From positions 1-8,706 of the forward strand of contig CAMUZC010000066.1 in NCBI GenBank assembly GCA_947165105.1: 8,706 bases of DNA, read 5' to 3'. The notes under the pieces are model-generated. The model searched no databases and was not told where the DNA came from. It saw only the letters and a program-made list of their open reading frames with translations. Positions 6,275 through 8,706 of this stretch are shown piece by piece. Position 1 is the stretch's first letter; every line of letters begins with the position of its first letter. The stretch is from an uncultured Lachnospiraceae bacterium (GTDB lineage Bacteria > Bacillota_A > Clostridia > TANB77 > CAG-508). Position numbers and translations under genes: made by a program.

Positions 6275-6730
6275 ATGAATACATCTTTTTATTATGATGC
6301 AAAAGCTGATATAAGAGGAAGTAACGATTATTCTGGAATACGTGGAACTGTTTATTTCAAAGAAATGTCAGACCATGTTATAGTCACTGCAGATATTAAA
6401 GGACTTCCTCAAGCAAAAAACCGATGTAAGAGCAGATTTTTCGGATTTCATATTCATGAAGGAGGTTCATGCGGTGGCAATGTGCAAGACGAATTTGCAA
6501 ATGTTGGTGGGCATTTCAACTCAACCAACTGTCCTCATCCTTTTCATGTTGGAGATTTACCTCCTTTGATTGAAAACAATGGAATAGCATATATGAGTGT
6601 TTTAATTGGGAAATTTAGATTAAGTGATATTATTGGCAAAACTGTGATTATACATGATATGCCTGATGATTTTACTACTCAACCTAGTGGAAATTCTGGT
6701 AAAAAGATTGCCTGTGGAGTAATTTGGTAA
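6275..6730 (+). CDS. sodC: Cytoplasmic Cu/Zn superoxide dismutase
   Basis: The 151-residue protein is a full-length SOD_Cu-domain protein that converts superoxide to hydrogen peroxide and oxygen. All metal ligands can be placed against human SOD1: H59 and H61 (FHIHE) for H46/H48, H80 (GGHFNS) as bridging H63, H88, H91 and D94 (HPFHVGD) for zinc ligands H71, H80 and D83, and H127 (IIHDMPDDF) for H120. C66 and C147 match the conserved disulfide. The zinc loop is short. The active-site arginine (human R143) is replaced by K144. There is no signal peptide, whereas most well-studied bacterial SodC proteins are exported, so this copy is predicted cytoplasmic. AGGAGG at 6261-6266 sets the start. The GNAT gene follows after 69 bases with no terminator between, so partial co-transcription is possible. 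Confidence 0.92.
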   Translation: MNTSFYYDAKADIRGSNDYSGIRGTVYFKEMSDHVIVTADIKGLPQAKNRCKSRFFGFHIHEGGSCGGNVQDEFANVGGHFNSTNCPHPFHVGDLPPLIENNGIAYMSVLIGKFRLSDIIGKTVIIHDMPDDFTTQPSGNSGKKIACGVIW

Positions 6731-6748
6731 GTTTCTAAAGTATAGTTG

Positions 6749-6777
6749 TTTCATGTGAGAATTATTTGTGGTATAAT
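6749..6777 (+). promoter_or_regulatory. Promoter for the GNAT gene
   Basis: TATAAT (6772-6777) preceded by TGG gives an extended -10. A weak -35, TTTCAT (6749-6754), sits 17 bases upstream. It is 22 bases before the ATG, so the leader would be short. Confidence 0.5.
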
Positions 6778-6787
6778 CTTTTTAATT

Positions 6788-6794
6788 AGGAGTG
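6788..6794 (+). promoter_or_regulatory. Ribosome binding site deciding the GNAT start
   Basis: AGGAGTG lies five bases before ATG 6800. The alternative in-frame TTG at 6746 has no ribosome site and lies upstream of the promoter, so the shorter start is chosen. Confidence 0.75.
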
Positions 6795-6799
6795 ATAAT

Positions 6800-7261
6800 A
6801 TGTTAAAAATCTATAATATAAAAGACAAATTAGAATATATAGAAGAAGTAGCTATGCTTACGCAAAAAGAATGGGGCAAAAAAAACATTAATGAATGCGA
6901 ATTCGAAAAACGTGTTAAAAGCAGTATTGATAGAATCCAAAGTCATTTGGATAATCCATATTATTGTAAGTTAATTTTATTAGATGATGATGTTTTAGTG
7001 GGATTTATTTCTATATTTGAAACTGATGGAGACGAAAGAAACGATTTAAAACCTTGGTATGCAACAATGTACGTGAAGAAAGAATTCAGAGGAAATGGAT
7101 ATTCTAAAACATTGAATGATGCAATTTTAAATGAGGCCAGAAATCGAGGTTTTAATAGATTATATTTAAAAAGTGATTTAGTTAATTATTATGAAAAATT
7201 TGGAGCTAAATATATGGAAGATCTGAATAATGGTGAAAAGTTATATTATATAGAATTATAA
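6800..7261 (+). CDS. GNAT family N-acetyltransferase
   Basis: The 153-residue protein has the GNAT acetyl-CoA fold. Strand 4 and motif A are ATMYVKKEFRGNGYSKTLNDAI at about residues 88-109, with the pyrophosphate-binding R/QxxGxG/A pattern as RGNGYS. Motif B is LYLKSDLVNYYEKFGAKY at 121-138, where the conserved YEKFGA turn holds the acyl group region. The N-terminal half (ECEFEKRVKSSIDRI, then LILLDDDVLVGFISIFE) forms the substrate side and central strands. These enzymes move an acetyl group from acetyl-CoA to an amine; the acceptor here is unknown. It follows the SOD gene but has its own extended -10 promoter, and a 19-bp hairpin starts on the last base of its stop codon. Confidence 0.9.
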   Translation: MLKIYNIKDKLEYIEEVAMLTQKEWGKKNINECEFEKRVKSSIDRIQSHLDNPYYCKLILLDDDVLVGFISIFETDGDERNDLKPWYATMYVKKEFRGNGYSKTLNDAILNEARNRGFNRLYLKSDLVNYYEKFGAKYMEDLNNGEKLYYIEL

Positions 7262-7306
7262 AAAACTGTGGAAAGTGTTTTCTAAGCAACACTTTCCACA
7301 GTTTTT
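7261..7306. terminator. Bidirectional terminator between GNAT gene and phosphatase relic
   Basis: A perfect 19-bp stem pairs 7261-7279 with 7288-7306 around an 8-base loop. It contains CTGTGGAAAGTG and is bordered by A5/T5 runs, so it works on both strands. It lies five bases beyond the end of the restored phosphatase frame (7311). Confidence 0.92.
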
Positions 7307-7310
7307 CTAC

Positions 7311-7806
7311 TTAAATCTCTACTTTAACCAATTCCAAATGTTCGTAAGACTCCATATCTCTTGATAGAATTCTACCAACTGCATGAATAACTCCGTGCAT
7401 GTGTTACAACAAGTACATTTTTATCTTTGTAATTTTCATTCACCATTTCTAAAAATTCTGCAACACGTTTATCTATGTCAGTTTCTTTTTCTCCATTAGG
7501 CGGAACTGCTTTATTTTGTAGTTGTTCAAGTCTTTCATCTGTGATAATAGTTCCTTGCCAATCACCCATATTTCTTTCTTTAATTCTATCATCAAAATTA
7601 AGTTTCAAATATGGTACTAAAATCTCTGCTGTTTGTTTTGTTCTTTTTAATGGTGAACAGAAACATATGTCAAAGTCTTGTGGAAAATTCTTGCTTTTTT
7701 CTATCGTCTCATTAATTCCTGATTCACTAAGATTAATATCAAGTTGTCCTTGAAATAATCTTTTATAATTAAACTCAGTTTTTGCATGTCTGATAAGTGT
7801 TAACAT
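7311..7806 (-). pseudogene. Histidine phosphatase superfamily (phosphoglycerate mutase-like), frameshifted
   Basis: The intact reading frame runs from ATG at 7806 and stops early at 7372-7374 after 144 residues. It shows the family's catalytic set: RHA at residues 6-8 (H7 is the phosphate acceptor), R55 in SPLKRTKQTA, E78 in KERNMGDWQG, and H136 in VVTHA. Right after VVTHA the frame goes wrong (RSYSCSW, stop). The next frame continues the family's expected sequence GVIHAVGRILSRDMESYEHL and so on to TAA at 7311-7313. The total of 496 bases is one more than a multiple of three, so a single extra base near 7392-7399 explains it. Restored length would be about 164 residues, normal for the family. 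All catalytic residues precede the break, so a shortened protein might keep some activity, but loss of the last strand and helix probably destabilises it. AGGAGG at 7814-7819 supports the start. Confidence 0.88.
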
Positions 7807-7832
7807 CGCAGTACCTCCTCTGTTTTTTGTTT

Positions 7833-7841
7833 ATTATAACA
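7833..7841 (-). promoter_or_regulatory. Extended -10 promoter candidate for the phosphatase gene
   Basis: Minus-strand TGTTATAAT, 27 bases before the ATG, with no clear -35. It is identical to the -10 regions of three other units in this window. Confidence 0.5.
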
Positions 7842-7881
7842 CACTTTTTATCCTTATTTCTATAAAAACATCATTTTAATA

Positions 7882-7911
7882 TGTACAATTTATTTCTTAT
7901 GATGTTATAAT
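7882..7911 (+). promoter_or_regulatory. Promoter for the P-loop kinase gene
   Basis: TGTACA (7882-7887), 18-base spacer, TATAAT (7906-7911) with TGT before it (extended -10). It lies 39 bases before the ATG. Confidence 0.55.
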
Positions 7912-7950
7912 TAAGCTAATCTAAAAAATTTTTATACGGTGGTGTTTTAA

Positions 7951-8457
7951 ATGTCAAAATTATATATTATAACAGGTCCAGCAGGTGTTGGAAAAAGCAC
8001 AATTTCTAAAAAATTAGCAGAAAAATCTTCTAAATCTGTGCTTATAGAAGGTGATGAAATCTATCACCAAGTTATAGGCGGATACGCTCCGGCTTGGAAA
8101 GAAGGCAATCATTTAGATGTATTTTGGAAAGTATGCATTAATACAATAAAAATATATCTTGAAAATGATTATGATGTTGTTTTTAATTATATTGTTACTC
8201 CAGAAAATTTAGATAAGCTTAAATTGGCTTTCTCAGCATTTCAAATAAAATTTGCTGTGTTAATGGTTGATGAAGAAACATTGATGTTAAGGGACAGTCT
8301 TAGAGATGAAGACTGTCAGATGAAAGAACGTTGCATTGTTCTGTTGAATAGTTTTAGAAATCACAATTATAATAAAAATAACATTTTTGATACTAGTAAT
8401 TTGTCTGTGGACGATAGTGTCGATACAATTATGAATGATAATAGATTTGTTTTATAG
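7951..8457 (+). CDS. Small P-loop NTPase, AAA_33-type kinase
   Basis: The 168-residue protein begins with strand 1 and a Walker A motif, IITGPAGVGKST (P-loop at residues 9-17, K15 and S16). Next is LIEGDEIYHQ (32-41), where D35 is placed like the substrate-binding or base residue of small-molecule kinases. YDVVFNYIVTPENLDKL (74-90) is the Walker B-like strand region. A basic RDSLRDEDCQMKER segment (114-127) can act as the lid that clamps ATP. This layout and length fit the AAA_33 / gluconate kinase / chloramphenicol phosphotransferase-like group. The phosphate acceptor is unknown; resistance, nucleoside or sugar kinase roles are all possible. The ribosome site is weak (GGTGG at 7938-7942). 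It has its own promoter and terminator and no partner gene. Confidence 0.82.
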   Translation: MSKLYIITGPAGVGKSTISKKLAEKSSKSVLIEGDEIYHQVIGGYAPAWKEGNHLDVFWKVCINTIKIYLENDYDVVFNYIVTPENLDKLKLAFSAFQIKFAVLMVDEETLMLRDSLRDEDCQMKERCIVLLNSFRNHNYNKNNIFDTSNLSVDDSVDTIMNDNRFVL

Positions 8458-8467
8458 ATAATCTATA
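8453..8467. repeat. Short inverted repeat across the kinase stop codon
   Basis: TATAGAT and ATCTATA are perfect 7-base arms around a single central A, overlapping the TAG stop at 8455-8457. With one loop base it cannot fold as a hairpin unless base pairs open. It could be a protein-binding palindrome or chance in AT-rich DNA. Confidence 0.3.
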
Positions 8468-8475
8468 GAAGAGAA

Positions 8476-8513
8476 AAAAGAAAGCTGTCAAATGTTTTTG
8501 ATAGCTTTCTTTT
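8476..8513. terminator. Bidirectional terminator between kinase and right-edge gene
   Basis: A 17-bp stem pairs 8476-8492 with 8497-8513, with one G-T pair and a 4-base loop, around GAAAGCT/AGCTTTC. T-rich DNA follows on the plus strand (CTTTTATTTTTTTC) and on the minus strand (CTTTCTTTTTTCTCTTC). Confidence 0.88.
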
Positions 8514-8520
8514 ATTTTTT

Positions 8521-8706
8521 TCATCTAATGGTAACAATTGTACCATTAAGAAGTCTGAGCTGTAGCATGTTTGTGTTTCTGTTCCGTTCAACTAAAGTTC
8601 CTATTTTTTCATTGGTCTTTTTATCATAAACATCTTTGCCAACATGATTATTAGTAACTTTAACCCATTTGCCACCTTCAATTACAACACACTGATTCCG
8701 ACTCTT
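8521..8706 (-). CDS. Unrecognised protein, C-terminal fragment
   Basis: A minus-strand frame enters from the right edge and stays open for 61 codons to TGA at 8521-8523. I do not recognise it. It begins KSRNQCVVIEGGKWVKV, continues with NNHVGKDVYDKKTNEKIGTLV and ends MLQLRLLNGTIVTIR. The pattern of short strands and turns (GGKWVKV, KIGTLV, GTIVTI) suggests a small beta-rich domain. It is probably real because a terminator with a T-run on the correct strand follows the stop directly, and because it completes the convergent arrangement seen throughout the window. The start and most of the gene are outside. Confidence 0.6.
   Translation of the reverse strand, partial: KSRNQCVVIEGGKWVKVTNNHVGKDVYDKKTNEKIGTLVERNRNTNMLQLRLLNGTIVTIR

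Noticed and set aside
6746..6799. Longer GNAT start at TTG 6746
   Set aside because: It would begin upstream of the extended -10 promoter and has no ribosome site; the added residues are hydrophobic and unlike a GNAT N-terminus.
7475..7753. Plus-strand open frame inside the phosphatase gene
   Set aside because: It is the antisense shadow of a clearly recognised gene, with no ribosome site or family features.
6746..7806. Possible toxin-antitoxin or defence module formed by GNAT, phosphatase and P-loop kinase
   Set aside because: The genes lie on different strands with separate promoters and strong terminators, no small antitoxin-like partner is present, and one member is frameshifted. No co-regulation is visible.

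Overview
The window is AT-rich and looks like a chromosomal segment of a low-GC Gram-positive bacterium (Bacillota, probably an anaerobic clostridium-like lineage). Signs of this are A/T-ending codons, strong AGGAGG-type ribosome sites, a SigH (Spo0H)-type sigma factor, and Nudix, GNAT, LemA/TPM and FliB-family proteins of clostridial flavour. There are no rRNAs, tRNAs, transposases, integrases, phage genes or CRISPR repeats.

Layout, left to right: the C-terminal end of a sensor histidine kinase (+); SigH-like sigma factor and a SprT-like zinc protease with a zinc ribbon (both -); the translationally coupled pair lemA and a TPM-domain membrane protein (+); a Nudix hydrolase and a small two-helix membrane protein (-); a FliB-family CxxxCC protein (+); a class I SAM methyltransferase (-); a cytoplasmic Cu/Zn superoxide dismutase followed by a GNAT acetyltransferase (+); a histidine-phosphatase-superfamily gene broken by a one-base frameshift (-); a small P-loop kinase (+); and the 3' end of an unrecognised gene running off the right edge (-).

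The transcription architecture is very regular. Ten one- or two-gene units alternate strand without exception. Each of the five convergent junctions holds one strong hairpin that can serve as terminator for both sides, and each of the four divergent junctions carries candidate promoters. Six of the candidate promoters have an extended -10 (TGnTATAAT), four of them the identical nonamer TGTTATAAT. No gap without a gene exceeds about 185 bases.

The genes do not form a pathway. They look like independent regulatory, housekeeping, stress and modification functions. I found no convincing new multi-gene system. The points most worth a second look are the frameshift in the phosphatase gene, a short zinc-ribbon relic upstream of the membrane-protein gene that is nearly identical in DNA to part of the SprT gene, the leaderless Cu/Zn SOD with Lys in place of the usual active-site Arg, the isolated sigH-like gene, and the strict strand alternation.
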